NCBI RefSeq assembly: GCF_004664715.2
Contig: NC_051086.1
Span: 72,319,486-72,383,485, forward strand
Direction: 5' to 3'
DNA from: Peromyscus leucopus
Taxonomy: Eukaryota > Chordata > Mammalia > Rodentia > Cricetidae
DNA: 64,000 nucleotides
The notes below the pieces were generated by a model. That model was not told where the DNA came from, ran no database searches, and worked only from the letters and a program-made list of their open reading frames with translations. Positions 21,456 through 32,956 of this stretch are shown here, piece by piece (positions within the stretch are counted from its first letter, which is position 1; the number at the start of each line of letters is the position of its first letter). A program made the translations under genes and the position numbers.

Positions 21456-21544
21456 TAATTTATCATGGACAAGGCCCTGGGTTCCAGAGAGAGACATACA
21501 GAGACAAACACAGACAGAAAGACTAGTTATAGATTTCATCATCC

Positions 21545-21640
21545 TAGGGGAGGGGTGTGGCTCCCTGGCTGGTAGAGTGCATGCCTAGCCTGGACAAGGC
21601 TCTGGGTTCCATCCCCAGCAACTGGAGTTGGGGGTGGGAC
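21545..21640 (+). mobile_element. ID-type SINE
   Basis: 'tggtagagtgcatgcctagc' and 'ggctctgggttccatcccca'. Confidence 0.7.
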
Positions 21641-22257
21641 TGGAAAAAGACTTCATCCTCCTTAGAAATAATTCATGCCGGTTTTTCTAAAAAGCTTTTA
21701 AGTTCTGCAGAGCGCCTCCTCCCCAGCCATGAACCTGGGACAGCAAACATCAAAAAGCACATTTGCAAGGTAATCCAACTGAACGTGAACTTCTGGAAAG
21801 TACCACGAATGCCTGAGCAAATCCTACCCACCTACGACCATTTAGGCAATTTCAAACACATTTCCATTGCATAATTATGTGAGGACCTTGGTCGTAAAAC
21901 ATGCCGCTACGAACTTGGGTGAAATCACCACTATTAGTATTTGTAAGAAAAATGCCTCCTCGCAAGGCAGACCTGTCATCAGCTTCTCAAAGGGTTTCCA
22001 GCTTGCCTTTTCCCACCTACCCAGTTGGCTCCAATCAGTTCACCATCGGGTCACTGGGAAAGCAATACAGAGCAAGCATCCAGCCCCAAAGGGAACGCAA
22101 TTAGCATCCAGCCGGGACTGAGCAGAATGGCTCCTAATGCTCAGGATTTTGAACTTGAAAGCAGAAGTCATTATGTGGCTGAACATTAGGGATAGGGGTT
22201 CTTTGTTTTCCTTCAGGAAGCTGCCGCTGGCCTCACCCCCACATTGGCAAGGATAGA
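21641..22257. other. Unique intergenic sequence
   Basis: 0.6 kb, repeat-free to the eye; no supported exon. Confidence 0.45.
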
Positions 22258-22345
22258 GGCAGTGGTTCTCACCCAGGCTGCACATTAATACATTTGGGGG
22301 CTTTTAAGAAAAACGCCTGTACCTGGGCTATTGCAAACCAATCTA
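22258..22345. mobile_element. MER5A-like hAT-Charlie fragment
   Basis: 'ggcagtggttctcacccagg' with 'ctgcacattaatacatttgg' and 'ggggcttttaagaaaaacgc'. Confidence 0.65.
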
Positions 22346-22376
22346 GGCAGACCTTCGGAGAGGGCCAGCTGGCATG

Positions 22377-22378
<2 letters not shown>

Positions 22379-22431
<53 letters not shown>
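22379..22431. repeat. (TG)n microsatellite
   Basis: About 26 units. Confidence 0.97.
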
Positions 22432-22432
<1 letters not shown>

Positions 22433-22485
22433 ACATAGGTGCACACAACAGAGGTTGATGTCGAGTGCCTCAGTCACTTCTCTAC

Positions 22486-22495
22486 ATTATTATTA

Positions 22496-22546
<51 letters not shown>
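22486..22546. repeat. (TTA)n microsatellite
   Basis: About 20 trinucleotide units, followed by a reverse B4-like stretch to about 22740. Confidence 0.97.
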
Positions 22547-22551
<5 letters not shown>

Positions 22552-22744
22552 CCAGGGTCTCTCACTGAACCTGGAGCTTGCCAGTTTAGCTGGTTGGCCA
22601 GCAACCCCGGGGGATTCTCCTGTCTGTCTTCTCATTGTTGAGATGACAGGTGTGTGCTACCAGGCCTGGCTTTTTAGGTGGGTGATGGGGACAGAACTCA
22701 GGACGCCATGCTAATGCTGCACGCATTTCACCCAATGAACTTTC

Positions 22745-23615
22745 TCCCCAACTTCTCATAAGGGATTTTTAAGTGCTCGACTGCTTCCCCTGTGCATCCC
22801 AGGCTGAGAACCATCAAACTAGCACGAACCGTGATTAGCATGGTTCCCAAAGCATGCTCATCCTAGCAACAGCATCAGCATCATGGGAAAGCATGAGAGA
22901 TGAATATAAATCCTTGACTTCATCCTCGCAGACAGAGTCAGAACTCGTGGGTGCGAGAATTGGTTTTTAACAATATTCCAGGTGGTCCTAATGTGCACTG
23001 GAATGTGAAAACCGCCAGGGTCACAGCTGCAGTCAATCTTTGGTTCCCATCCCAGATCCACCACTCACAAGCTGTGTAACTGGAAGCAAGCTGAGACTCA
23101 GTTTATAGCTCTATGAAATGGGGTATTTTAATGCAACAGTGCACCAGGAAGCTATCTGTCCGCCTGAGATCCCCACCTTCCCCGCACACACTCCTCGACC
23201 CTGTCTGTCATCCTGAACCCCTCACATTCTTTCCTCTCTCTCCCACTATTGTCATAGGGCCCTATTCCTCATCACTGCCCCTCTGAGTCTCGGACAGATT
23301 CTGTCTGAGGCCTGAGAATAGGCCCAGGGTGGTGAGGAACAATGGGTCTGGATGGAGAACGTCACTGTCCATCACTCGCCTCACAGACGCTGAAACCAAC
23401 AGGCAGTCGGGAAACACTGAGCACTGTAGGTGCCGAGATGAGGAAGAGCAGAGAGGAGTTGGGGGATAAGAAGAGAACAGCGGCCCCTCACACACAAATC
23501 CTGAGTCCCGTGGGCTTGTGGACACCTCCTATGCCAACCTGACAGAAGCAAAGAGCCAGAGTTGGGGACTTTGCCCACTCCAGGGTCCCTGCCCACCAAC
23601 AAAAGACACTGAGCT
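22745..23615. other. Mostly unique sequence with a MIR remnant
   Basis: A reverse MIR core lies at 23040-23125 ('caagctgtgtaactggaagc', 'tctatgaaatggggtatttt'). Nothing else is assignable. Confidence 0.5.
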
Positions 23616-23831
23616 TCTTGTAAGATATCCTGGAGAGTGGCCGCCTGAGAACGGGAGGCAGAGGCACTTCAGCTACTGCAAACACCAACCACAAAGACTT
23701 AGAGGTGCAGGCACAAGGATCAAGAGGTTAGGGCTAGCCTCAGCTACAGAGCAGGTCCAAGTCCGTCCTGAGCTACATGGCACCCTGTCTCAAAAAAACA
23801 AAACAAGAAGGCAGTGGGAGAGGGAAACAAA

Positions 23832-23950
23832 TGAGAACAGAGTACCATGATACATGGGCATGGGAACACCGTGAGAGCAAAGGATGCTGTGTGAGAACAG
23901 AGTACCATGATACATGTGTATAAGAACACAGTGAGAGCAAGGACGCTGTG
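23832..23950. repeat. 60-bp tandem duplication
   Basis: Two copies beginning tgagaacagagtaccatgat at 23832 and 23892, with a third start at about 23951. Confidence 0.9.
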
Positions 23951-23969
23951 TGAGAATCTTCAAATCTTC

Positions 23970-24135
23970 CTTCGGCCTGGCGAGACAGCCTGGTGGGTCG
24001 AGGCACTCGCCACCGTGCCTTACAACCCAAGTTGGATCTCCAAGATCCACATAGTGGAAGGAGAGAACCAAGCCCTCAAGCTGTCCTCTCATATGGAGTC
24101 ATGGCACATACATAAAATACATACAATTAATTTAA
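23970..24135 (+). mobile_element. B3 SINE
   Basis: 'cctggcgagacagcctggtg' and 'ctgtcctctcatatggagtc'. Confidence 0.75.
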
Positions 24136-24149
24136 AAAAAAAAAAACCA

Positions 24150-24281
24150 AACAGCCAGGCATGGTGGTGACCACCTTTAATCCCAGCACTCAGGAGGCAG
24201 AGGCAAGCGGATCTCTGAGTTCAAGGCTGGCCTGCTCTAAATTGTGAGGCCCTGTCTCAAAAAAAAAAAAAAAAAAAAAAG
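24150..24281 (+). mobile_element. B1 SINE with internal deletion
   Basis: 'gccaggcatggtggtgacca' to 'aggccctgtctc' plus A-tail; the 'ttccaggacagccagggctac' part is missing. Confidence 0.9.
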
Positions 24282-24334
24282 TGGACAAAAGATATGGTCA
24301 CATGTTGCGATGGCTTTACCCCATGTCTCACGTT

Positions 24335-24462
24335 AGGTCTTTTGTTTGCTTTTTTGTTTGTGACAGGTCTCGTGCATCCCTGGCTTTGAACTCACCAGGT
24401 AGCTGAGGTTGTCCTTGAACTCCAGATCCTCCTGCCTTCATCTCTCATGTCCTGGGATTAGA
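24335..24462 (-). mobile_element. B1/B4 SINE, antisense, diverged
   Basis: 'gaggttgtccttgaactcca' and 'catgtcctgggattagaggg'. Confidence 0.65.
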
Positions 24463-24609
24463 GGGGGTGTGGGGGGGGAGTGAGGTGGGGTTAAGGTAGG
24501 AGGATGGCTGTGAGTTCTAGGCTAGCCTGGAGTACATATCAAGATCTGACTCAAAAACAAAGTCAGGACACTGATAAAGAACATTGTGATTCCATTCACT
24601 AAATACCAT

Positions 24610-24965
24610 TGTGGTGGTGTGAAAGAAAATGGCCCCCAAAGGGAGTGGCACTGTTAGGAGGCGTGGTCTTGCTGGAGGAAGTGTGTCACTGTGGGGGCGG
24701 GCTTTGAGGTCTCTTGCTCAAGCTTCCCTCAGTGTGACAGTCAGTTGACTTCCTGTTGCCTGCAAGATGTAACACTCTCAGCTCCAGCACCACGTCTGCC
24801 CACACGCCGCCATGCTCCCTGCCATGATGATAAGGACTGAACCAAGCTCTGAAACTGTAAGCGAACCACCATTAAATCCACAAAAGAATCAATTAAATGT
24901 TTTCTTTATAAGAGTTGCTCTGGTCATGGTGTCTCTTCATAGCAATAGTAAACTCTAAGACACCT
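24610..24965 (+). mobile_element. MaLR LTR
   Basis: 'tgtggtggtgtgaaagaaaa', 'ggaggaagtgtgtcactgtg' and 'ggtcatggtgtctcttcata'. It is very similar in layout to 37971-38305. Confidence 0.75.
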
Positions 24966-24969
24966 ATTA

Positions 24970-25745
24970 TGTTTAGTTTTTAATGGAAGCGAGGCCTGTG
25001 TCCAGAAGCAGTGTTCACATGCACACACTTGTATATGCACACATACCCGTACAAGACACATATGCAAACAGCCAATGATAGAGACTTCCCTTATCAGAAA
25101 GCCACGTGGCTCCTGAGCATGCCCTCTGGAATCAGTTTGGAGTGTCATGCTGTAGGAGATGCACTTCCGAACTGTGTGGTCTGTGTGGGTGACCTCTTCT
25201 GCTCTGCATTTTCCCCTTACAAATGCAGGGTTGAGAAGATGAGAGAGAATGAGTATTAACTAGACGCCTGGTACAGAGAGGTGGTTAACACCAGCAAATC
25301 CACAGAGGCTGTTGGGATGATAAGCAAGGACAGGGAGCAGCCCTGAGTGCCCACTGAACAGAGCAAAGAGGCCCGAAGGGTGGATGGCCACACGTCTTTC
25401 CCAAGGTGCACAGGGTATCACTGTCACAGGTGGCCACCCGCTCCCTCCTGTCTCCCTCTGCCTCATCTTTCCTGACTCAGGCTCTCTCTTCGAGACTTCA
25501 TTAAAAACTAGTTAAACTGCTTGGGTGAGTGAGGCTGGCGAGGAAAGGGTTTGCAGCCCCTGAGACCAGGGGGACTCACATGGATTTTGTTGTTGTTGTT
25601 GTTGTTGTTTGTTTTGTAACCAGGGGTGATCCTGGTAAGTACCAGGACATGACCCAGCCCCCATAGACATCCTCACCAAACTCTAACACCTTAAAAAGTA
25701 AAATAGAAACTTGACCTGTCTCTAAAATGCTGCCTTCATGGACTG
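24970..25745. other. Unassigned intergenic sequence
   Basis: A short (TTG)n lies at 25587-25609. No gene. Confidence 0.4.
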
Positions 25746-25751
25746 AAAAGG

Positions 25752-25945
25752 TGACGACGCTGGAGAGTTAAGAACACATATTGCTCTTCCAGAGGACCCA
25801 AGGTCTGAAGCACTCACACCGGATGGCCCACAAGTGCCTGTGACTCCAGCCCCTGGAGATCCAGTGCCTCTGAAGGAACCTGAACACGCATGCACACCCC
25901 CACATGCATACATATAATGAAAAATAAAACAAATCTTGAAAAAAA
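25752..25945 (+). mobile_element. B2 SINE, diverged
   Basis: 'ttgctcttccagaggaccca' and an A-rich tail at 25919-25948. Confidence 0.8.
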
Positions 25946-26039
25946 AGAAGGTAGCATCCATCCTCCTCCAAGTTTAAATGCATGCTCCATATCTCCGGAG
26001 CATAGAAAGACGATCGCTCTATGCAAAACCATGAATAGT

Positions 26040-26265
26040 CTCGCAGATGCCACGTATCAGAAGTCAAGCCAGACACAAAAGAATGCACACTGTATTACCC
26101 CATTCATATGAAACTTGATCAGGCAAAACCGAGCAGTAACACTAGCAGCCATAATGTTGTTATGGGTGTATGGGTAGTCAGAAGGGACATGAGAAGATAG
26201 TGTGAGCATCAAAAATAGCCTGAGTTAGATAGTGATTACAGGGGTACATATTTTTAAAATGCATC
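26040..26265 (+). mobile_element. Old L1 3'-end fragment
   Basis: 'tattaccccattcatatgaa' and 'agatagtgattacaggggta' resemble the last part of L1M elements. Confidence 0.55.
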
Positions 26266-26271
26266 ACCCAA

Positions 26272-26490
26272 GGGCTGGAGAGATGGTACAACAGTTAAGA
26301 GAGCATATTACTCTTTCGGAGGGCCCAAGTTCTGATCCCAGAATTCACATGAGGCAGCTCAAACCATCTGTAGTGCCAGTTCCGGGGGATCTGACACCCT
26401 CTTCTGGCCTCCATGAGCACTGCACTCACTTGCACATATACACACAGAGAGCCATGCACACTTATACAAAAATAAAATAAATCTCTATGA
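26272..26490 (+). mobile_element. B2 SINE
   Basis: 'agggctggagagatggtaca' and 'ctcttctggcctccatgagc'. Confidence 0.9.
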
Positions 26491-26511
26491 AAACCTTAAT
26501 CATTATTAAAC

Positions 26512-26875
26512 AAGGACTGTGGAGAGATGGCTCAGTCAGTAACATGCTTGCCATGCAAGGGTAAGACCTGAGTTTAGATCCGCAGCATTCAGATAATAAG
26601 CTGGGTGGGGCAACTCTTCGATAACTTCAGCACTAGGGAGGCAGAGACAGGAGGCTGAGTCCCTAAGGCTCACTGGCTAGTAGTCTGGCTGATTCAGGGA
26701 ATACCAGGTTCTGTGAGAGATAAATGGGGATGGCCAAGTTCTGCAGGTAAGCTTTTCCCCTTAAAGGTGGGAGAAAAGAAACCGCTCCACAAAGTTGCCC
26801 TTTGACCTCGATATACGCGCTCTGGCAGGAGTACGCATGCACACACAGAGACATCCAACAATAAATAAACATTTT
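26512..26875 (+). mobile_element. B4-type composite SINE
   Basis: tRNA-like head 'gagagatggctcagtcagta', B1-like centre 'cagcactagggaggcagaga' and B3-like tail. Confidence 0.75.
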
Positions 26876-26999
26876 TTATATGAGGTGGAGAGCAAATAAG
26901 GACGACACCTAGTCTGGTCTCAGCACATGCACACTCACAAATGTGCAAGCACACCCACGTGTGCACGTACATATACTCCAATATTCAAAAGAAAAAAAA

Positions 27000-28179
27000 T
27001 GTAAACAATAGTTCTTGCATTTGGGATTCCTATAAACGTGACAGCTAATCCTGGAGGCGAGAGAGTGATGTTAACAGCCACACATCCAGAGTCAGCCTGA
27101 GCTAGGTGCAAAGCTCAGTTTCCTGTGAGAACAGGCATGGAAACCAATCACTTGATCTCCATGCCTCAGTTTCCAACCAGTCTTTAGGAGGTAATAGCAG
27201 GACCATCCAGAAGGTCTTTGGAGAGTATAATCAACCCTCAGCTCTGGCGCTGGCCCACGGCAGGTACTTGGTGTGGGTCACAGCCTGACCACGTGATGGG
27301 GGTGGGTCCTGGAGATAGCAAACTGTAACAGTCTCCACAGTCAGTCCCAGCAGGAGGCCCTGAGATGAGCGCCCCACGTCCCCTTTGCTCTCTCTGCAGC
27401 CCCAGGTCTGACACCAGCTGCATCCCTACACCCCAGGAGAAATGTGTCCTCATCAACTCACAAAAGCCTGGCCTCAGCCACCAGAGAGGGCCCGAAATGC
27501 TCCAAGGTAATACATCAGCTACAAGTTATCTAGTCCATCTTTGATTTGGGGTTCACTGAAGCATGGCCGATGCCTGGTTATCTTGGGTCCTATAAGGCTC
27601 TCCAGTAAATAGACTTTTGCAAGAAAAAAAAAAGCCTGTCTTAGAAAACCTGAAATAAATCCCACAACAGCAGGAGTGCATTTTTTTTGTAACCATTCCC
27701 AAAAACATGGACGGGCTGGGGAACGCCCAGGAGCAGCCTGGTTGCTCATGTGTGAGTTCCCGCTTGAGTTCACCTTTGGGAGCCCCAGTGTGTGCCCTTA
27801 CAAACCAGAAGTCCATGATGTTGGGTACAGACTTGGGGACCAAACTCTGCCTGGCTCTTGGCCAGTACAGGAAACGCTGCCTGCAGATCCAAGTGACGAG
27901 CATCATGCCCCAGTCACTCAGACCTCCCAAAGTAACAGTACTGGCTATTGTTGTTGTTATTTAGTCCACCCCAGGGACTTGACTCATAGTGGATGCAGAC
28001 CCCTTCTCTGGAAGCTTCCAGAAGGTTGGAGATCCATGAATCATACCAGTCAGTGGTCAGTCGAGAACTACAGAAAACGTCAATTAACTGAGCTCTCCTA
28101 ATCTCTCCCACCCAAGGAAGATGACCACAGACCTCAGGGTCATTTAAACACGACAGCCCGAGGCGGGCTTTGTAGCCAG
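27000..28179. other. Unique intergenic sequence
   Basis: 1.2 kb without recognisable repeats. Open frames here are short and overlap on both strands; I do not support a gene. Confidence 0.45.
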
Positions 28180-28290
28180 TGAGTCCAGGTTTTCACTTAC
28201 ACATAAAGAACTCAAAGGTGGCAAGTGACTTCCCCAAGGTCACACAGTAAAACAGCTGAGCTGAGAAGATATAGCTCAGAGTTCACGGCT
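28180..28290 (+). mobile_element. MIR remnant
   Basis: 'aagtgacttccccaaggtca' with 'cacagtaaaacagctgagct'. Confidence 0.65.
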
Positions 28291-28379
28291 TTGCGCGGCC
28301 CTGCCCAGCCCAGCCCTGCTACAGCCCCTTTGCCCTTCTCCACCCACGGGCTCTCTCCCAGGTTACAGGCTCATCGGAT

Positions 28380-28660
28380 TCTTGGCTACGTTCTCCTGGA
28401 GACCCATTTTTCTTACTGAATCAGGCCGCCATTTGGTCCTGAAAGCCTCATAAGTCTTCAATGGATGAGCAGACTCCTTAATCTATTATCCCAGAGTCCT
28501 ATTTATATATGTTTATCCATATGGCTATATAAATAGGGCTCTGAGACATATACGTGGTGGGTTATTGCTGTAGCATGGCTGTTCTCCCCAAGAGGAAAAC
28601 AAAAATGATGTACGGCAGAGGCTCTTTCCCAGGCGCGGGCTCCCGGCTGATTTATTAAGA
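28380..28660. promoter_or_regulatory. Candidate regulatory block with A/T-rich inverted repeat
   Basis: Repeat-free. It centres on two 18-bp arms (28492-28509 and 28526-28543) that are inverted copies with one mismatch and contain MEF2/SRF-like CTATTTATATA. The loop holds CATATG (E-box-like) within ccatatgg. Confidence 0.35.
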
Positions 28661-28831
28661 GCTAGGTTGCAGTCACATGCTCTGAAGTGGGGAATCTATT
28701 GCAAAGTGATCCAAGAACAGAACACTCTGAGCTCCAGACTCCAAAAAAACGCAAGTTTAGGGATGGAAGGAACTCGGGGTCTGACAGCAGCCACGCCTTA
28801 AGAATCTGCTGCTCCTGGTATACAAATTGGT

Positions 28832-28833
<2 letters not shown>

Positions 28834-28887
<54 letters not shown>
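28834..28887. repeat. (TG)n microsatellite
   Basis: About 27 units. Confidence 0.97.
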
Positions 28888-28890
<3 letters not shown>

Positions 28891-28894
28891 AAAG

Positions 28895-29125
28895 CACAAA
28901 CACGTGTGTACATGTATATGGAGGCCAGCAGTGGACATCTGGTGCCTTCCTCCACTGCTCCCCATATTTTTATTATTGTTGTTGTAGTGGGAGTGGTCTC
29001 AGTATGTAGCCTTGGCTGGCATGGAATGCACTATGTAAACCAGGCTGGACTCGAACTCATAGAGCCCTACCTGCCTCTGCCTCTTAAGTGCTGGGACTAA
29101 AGGGCTGCATCATCATACCTGGCCA
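28895..29125 (-). mobile_element. B4-type SINE, antisense
   Basis: 'gtagccttggctggcatgga' and 'aagtgctgggactaaagggc'. Confidence 0.75.
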
Positions 29126-29534
29126 TGCGCCTTGTTTTCAGGGACAGGGACTCACACCTAATCTGGAGCTGGACTGGCTGGCCAGCAGGGATCCCTCAGG
29201 TCCACTGGGGTTGCAGGTGTGACCATGCCCCGCATTTTACATGCTTTCTGGGGGTCCAGAGCCAGGTCCTCACGCTTACATAGCAAGGCCTTCCCCAGCC
29301 ATCCCTTTCCCTCGCTCTCCCAATCTAGTCTTTTTGTTTTTTTCGGTTGCAAGTTTAAGTTAAAAACTTGACAGAGGGAGCTTGGGTGTCCGTGGCGCAA
29401 GGACAAGGACAGAGGCAGGTGTGGGAGGAGCCTTTCTCCAATGCCCGTCTCGGCAAGGTGGTAAGGGTGGCTCTCCGTTTTGTTCACAGTGCAGACCTGG
29501 GAAGGCCTCGGCCCCTCTGCGTTTCAACATCTCC
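29126..29534. other. Unassigned intergenic sequence
   Basis: A reverse B4-like scrap lies at about 29190-29300; otherwise nothing. Confidence 0.4.
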
Positions 29535-29668
29535 AACTGGTGACGCACGCCTTTAATCCCAGCCGAGGCAGAGGCAGAGGCAAGCGGATCTCTGTGAGTT
29601 CAAGGCCAGCCTGGTCTACAGAGGGAGTTCCAGGACAGCCAGGGCTATTACACAGAGAAACCCTGTCT

Positions 29669-29705
<37 letters not shown>
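29535..29705 (+). mobile_element. B1 SINE, 38-nt A-tail
   Basis: 'actggtgacgcacgccttta' to 'gaaaccctgtctc' and a long pure A-run, a young copy. Confidence 0.95.
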
Positions 29706-29708
<3 letters not shown>

Positions 29709-29967
29709 TGGGTTGTTACTATTATTCACCGACAGATTCCGGGTGCCTAATCAATGCCTGAGACATGGTCCTGTCCAATACCCATCTATTGGATAAGGAA
29801 ATGGAGAACTCCCCCAAATCTGAGGGAAGATTGATTGAGATGATAAGAAGAGTCAGAACCTGAGGGCATTTGTGGGCACAGCTCTGCCACCCAGGGTTGA
29901 CGTCTGTAGACACTTGGAACAGCACCCGTGTGTACAGCAGTGACTTACCCAAGATCGTGAGGTAGCC

Positions 29968-30450
29968 TGTTAGATACTCTTTTCATTTCTGTGACCAAAT
30001 GCCTGACAAGAAACAGCTCATGGAAGGAGGGGACATCCAGGCCATCATGGCTGGGAGGCAGACAGCAGGAGCCCAAGGCGGCTGGTCACATTTTACGCAG
30101 TCAGGAAGCAGAGAGAGAGCAGGAAATGGGGCTGGACTATAAAACTTGAAGGCCCGCCCCCAGTGACCCACTTCCTCTAGTGAGACTCCACTTTTTTTTT
30201 TTGTTCTTTGCTTTTTCGAGACAGGGTTTCTCTCTGTAGCCCTGGCTGTCTAGGAACTTGCTCTGTAGACCAGTTCGGCCTCGAACTCACAGAGATCTGC
30301 CTACCTCTGCCTCCTGAGTTCTGGGATTAAAGGTGTATACCACTACTACCTGGTGATACTATAACCTTCCCAAATATCACCACCAGCTGGGATCCCTGTG
30401 TTCAAACACATGGACCTCTGGGGACATTTCACATTCAAGCCACAACAGAT
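29968..30450 (-). mobile_element. MaLR LTR, antisense, split by a B1
   Basis: Two LTR pieces (29968-30190 and 30353-30450: 'atttctgtgaccaaatgcct'; 'acattcaagccacaacagat') surround a B1. Confidence 0.65.
30191..30352 (-). mobile_element. B1 SINE, antisense, inside the LTR
   Basis: 'cgagacagggtttctctctg' to 'gattaaaggtgtataccact'. Confidence 0.93.
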
Positions 30451-30591
30451 AACAACCTGGGTCCAGTCATTGCCAAACATGGATGGGAAGGTCGGGAGCT
30501 AAGAAGAAGGAAGCATGGCATGTGGGTGGGGTGTGCATCTACAGACCTAAAAGTCATCAGGTTAGCTGACCACACACTTATGTAACACCAT

Positions 30592-30728
30592 CATGGTGCC
30601 TGTCCTGGATCTCGCTCTATAGACCAGGCTGGCCTGGAACACATAGAGATCTGCCTGGCTCTGCCTCCCGAGTGCTGGGATTAAAGGCGTGCGCCACCGC
30701 CGCCGCCGCTGCCACCACCACCACCCAG
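30592..30728 (-). mobile_element. Cricetid-type B1 SINE, antisense, 3'-truncated
   Basis: It starts at 'ggtgcctgtcctggatctcg', the cricetid-specific segment, and ends in an expanded (CCG/CCA)n version of the usual 'caccaccgcc'. Confidence 0.93.
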
Positions 30729-31039
30729 CAATCATTTTTTAATTATAAAATTAAAGAGGGGCAAGGGATCTAGCTTAGAGGCAGGGTGATGGACACATGT
30801 CATCTCAGCACTTAGAAGACGGAACAGGAGAATGGAGTGAGTTTATGGCCAGCCTGGGCTAAGTAAGACTGTCTCAAAACAAAAGCAAAAACAAAAACAC
30901 AAGTCATCTTTTAGAATTATTGTAAAACTGCTGACAACAGCAACAGAAAACCACGCCCCCATGTCCTTAACAAATGGTGACCTGTAGACTTGTACTGCAC
31001 TAACATGGCGTCTACACCCCTCCGTTCTTCTAAGAACTC

Positions 31040-31630
31040 GGGGGCCTGAGACCACAATGCAAGGAGCCCTCCAAATCCGATGCCATTTTCAACGGCTTGA
31101 TGGTGAGAGGCAAGATTTCTCTCAGTATTGGGGAGTCAAAGCAAAGGGTAGCAGTGTTTGGTGGATAGAAGGGGCTCCCTGCCATCCGGAGCCAGGGCCT
31201 TGGCTCTTTATTTGTCCATTTGTGAAATCTATTCATGGATGCCATAAAGGCTTGGAGAGAAAGCTTTTCTCCGTAGTCATTTCCATTTGCAGGAAAATGG
31301 CAACTTCTAAGTGAGTTTCCCAGCACTGTTTCCTCCGAACTCTGCGGAAGTGACACAGCTCGGCCCTCAGAACACAGCTCTGCCCTCAGGACACAGCTCG
31401 GCCCTCGGGACACAGCTGGGCCCTCAGGACCGAGGGCCCCCGGGGCGGCTGTCAAGAGGGACTCATTCCATTGTTTATTCAGTCTTCACAGCTTTTCCAC
31501 TGAGGGCCTACTGTTCTCAGGGTCAGTCCCGACATCACATCGAATTTAATACAATTTGTGTTCTCATCTGTCTCAATAACCTTCATTTAACAGGTAAATT
31601 CCTATACACATCAACATACAAATTTGCTTG
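31040..31630. other. Unique sequence around the 19-bp repeat
   Basis: No gene or interspersed repeat seen apart from the tandem array. Confidence 0.4.
31353..31428. repeat. 19-bp tandem repeat, four copies
   Basis: Unit acacagctcggccctcagg at 31353, 31372, 31391 and 31410, with 1-2 changes per copy. Confidence 0.93.
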
Positions 31631-31639
31631 TATGTTTTT

Positions 31640-31720
31640 AACTTTTATTTGTGATGGGCTGAGGTCAAACTTCATGCATGTCAGGCAAGTGCTCTACCAC
31701 TGAGCTACACCCTTAACCCA
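31640..31720 (-). mobile_element. ID-type SINE, antisense
   Basis: 'gcaagtgctctaccactgag' with 'ctacacccttaaccc'. Confidence 0.75.
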
Positions 31721-31821
31721 AGCGTGGAAACTTATACAAATAAAATATTTGTTTTGTATATTCTTCATAATAGAGTTTGGAAAGATTTGTTTGAAGAAAG
31801 GAAGAAGAAACCCATTATAAA

Positions 31822-31950
31822 AATATTCACTGGGCATGTTGGCAAAAGCCTTTAATCCCAGCATTCTGGAGTCAGAGACAGGTGGATCTCTAGTCATTCC
31901 AGGCCAGCCAAGGCTGCAGAGAGAAACCCTATCACAGTTTTTTAAAAAAA
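31822..31950 (+). mobile_element. B1 SINE, internally deleted
   Basis: 'gcctttaatcccagcattct' and 'agagaaaccctatcacag'. Confidence 0.88.
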
Positions 31951-32167
31951 GGTTATTCACTGTGCTAAATAGTTTTATGTCAACTTGACACAAGCTAAAG
32001 TCACTTGGGTGGAGGAACCTCAACTGAGAAAACGCCTCCATCAGATTAGGCTGTAGGCAAGCCTGTAGGGCATTTTCTTAATTAATGGTTGATTTGGGAG
32101 GGCCTAGTCCATGTGGATGGTGCCATTCCTGGACTAATGGTCCTGGGTTCTATAGGAAAGTAAGTTG

Positions 32168-32325
32168 AAGCTGGGCAGTAGTGGTGCAAACCTTTAAACC
32201 CACCACTCAGGAAGCAGAGGCAGGCAGATCTCTGTGAATTCAAAGCCAGCCTGGTCTACAGAGTGAGTTCCAGGACAGCCAGGGCTACACAGAGGAACCC
32301 TTCTCAAACCAGAAAGAAAGAGAAA
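32168..32325 (+). mobile_element. B1 SINE inserted in the ORR1 LTR
   Basis: 'agctgggcagtagtggtgca' to 'acagaggaacccttctcaaa'; its A-tail has grown into the adjoining (AAAG)n. Confidence 0.93.
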
Positions 32326-32331
32326 GAAACA

Positions 32332-32386
<55 letters not shown>

Positions 32387-32434
32387 GGAGGGAGGGAGGG
32401 AAGGAGGGAGGGAGGAAGAGAGAGAGAGAGAGAG

Positions 32435-32508
<74 letters not shown>
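32311..32508. repeat. (AAAG)n-(GGGA)n-(AAAG)n compound microsatellite
   Basis: Nearly 200 bp of pure purine on the plus strand, with a G-rich centre at about 32386-32431. Confidence 0.97.
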
Positions 32509-32928
32509 GTTGAGCAAGTCACATAGAGCAAGCCAGTAAGCAGCATTCCTCCATGGCCTCTGCACCAGCTCCTGCCTCCAGGTTCCTGCCCTGATTGAGT
32601 TCCTGTCCTGATGTTCATCCTCCAGTGATGAACAGTGATATGGAAGTGTAAGCCAAATAAACCCTTTCCTCCCCAAGTTGCTTTTGGTCATGGTGTTTCA
32701 TCACAGCAATAGAAACCCCAACTAAGACATCATCTATCACTTTTTTTTTGTGCTGGGAATGGAACCCAGGGTATTTGGTGGCACATACTGTAGTCTCAGT
32801 GCTCCGGAGTCTGAGGCAGAAAGATTAAAAGTTCAGGGTCAGCCAAGGCTACAAACACATTCCACTGCACTTTCAAGAATGTAGTCAGGCATGATAGCAC
32901 ACTCTGGTAATTCAAGTATCCAGGAACC

Positions 32929-32956
32929 AGGAGGAGGAGGAGGAGGAGGAGGAGGA
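32929..32956. repeat. (GGA)n microsatellite inside an old B1-like SINE
   Basis: About nine units. Flanking sequence 32885-33030 has a weak B1 layout. Confidence 0.85.

Larger units (their letters stand above)
31962..32738 (+). mobile_element. ORR1-type MaLR LTR split by a B1 and its tail repeat
   Basis: The first part ('tatgtcaacttgacacaagc', 'cctagtccatgtggatggtg') ends at about 32165. It resumes at 32512 ('gttgagcaagtcacatagag') and ends 'ccaactaagaca' at 32728. Confidence 0.85.

Noticed and set aside
27553..28101. Overlapping open frames of 125-141 codons on both strands
   Set aside because: No recognisable family, no splice context, and the frames overlap antisense to each other.
32194..32691. 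165-codon frame of FLSFFLSF repeats
   Set aside because: Reverse reading of the (AAAG)n microsatellite.
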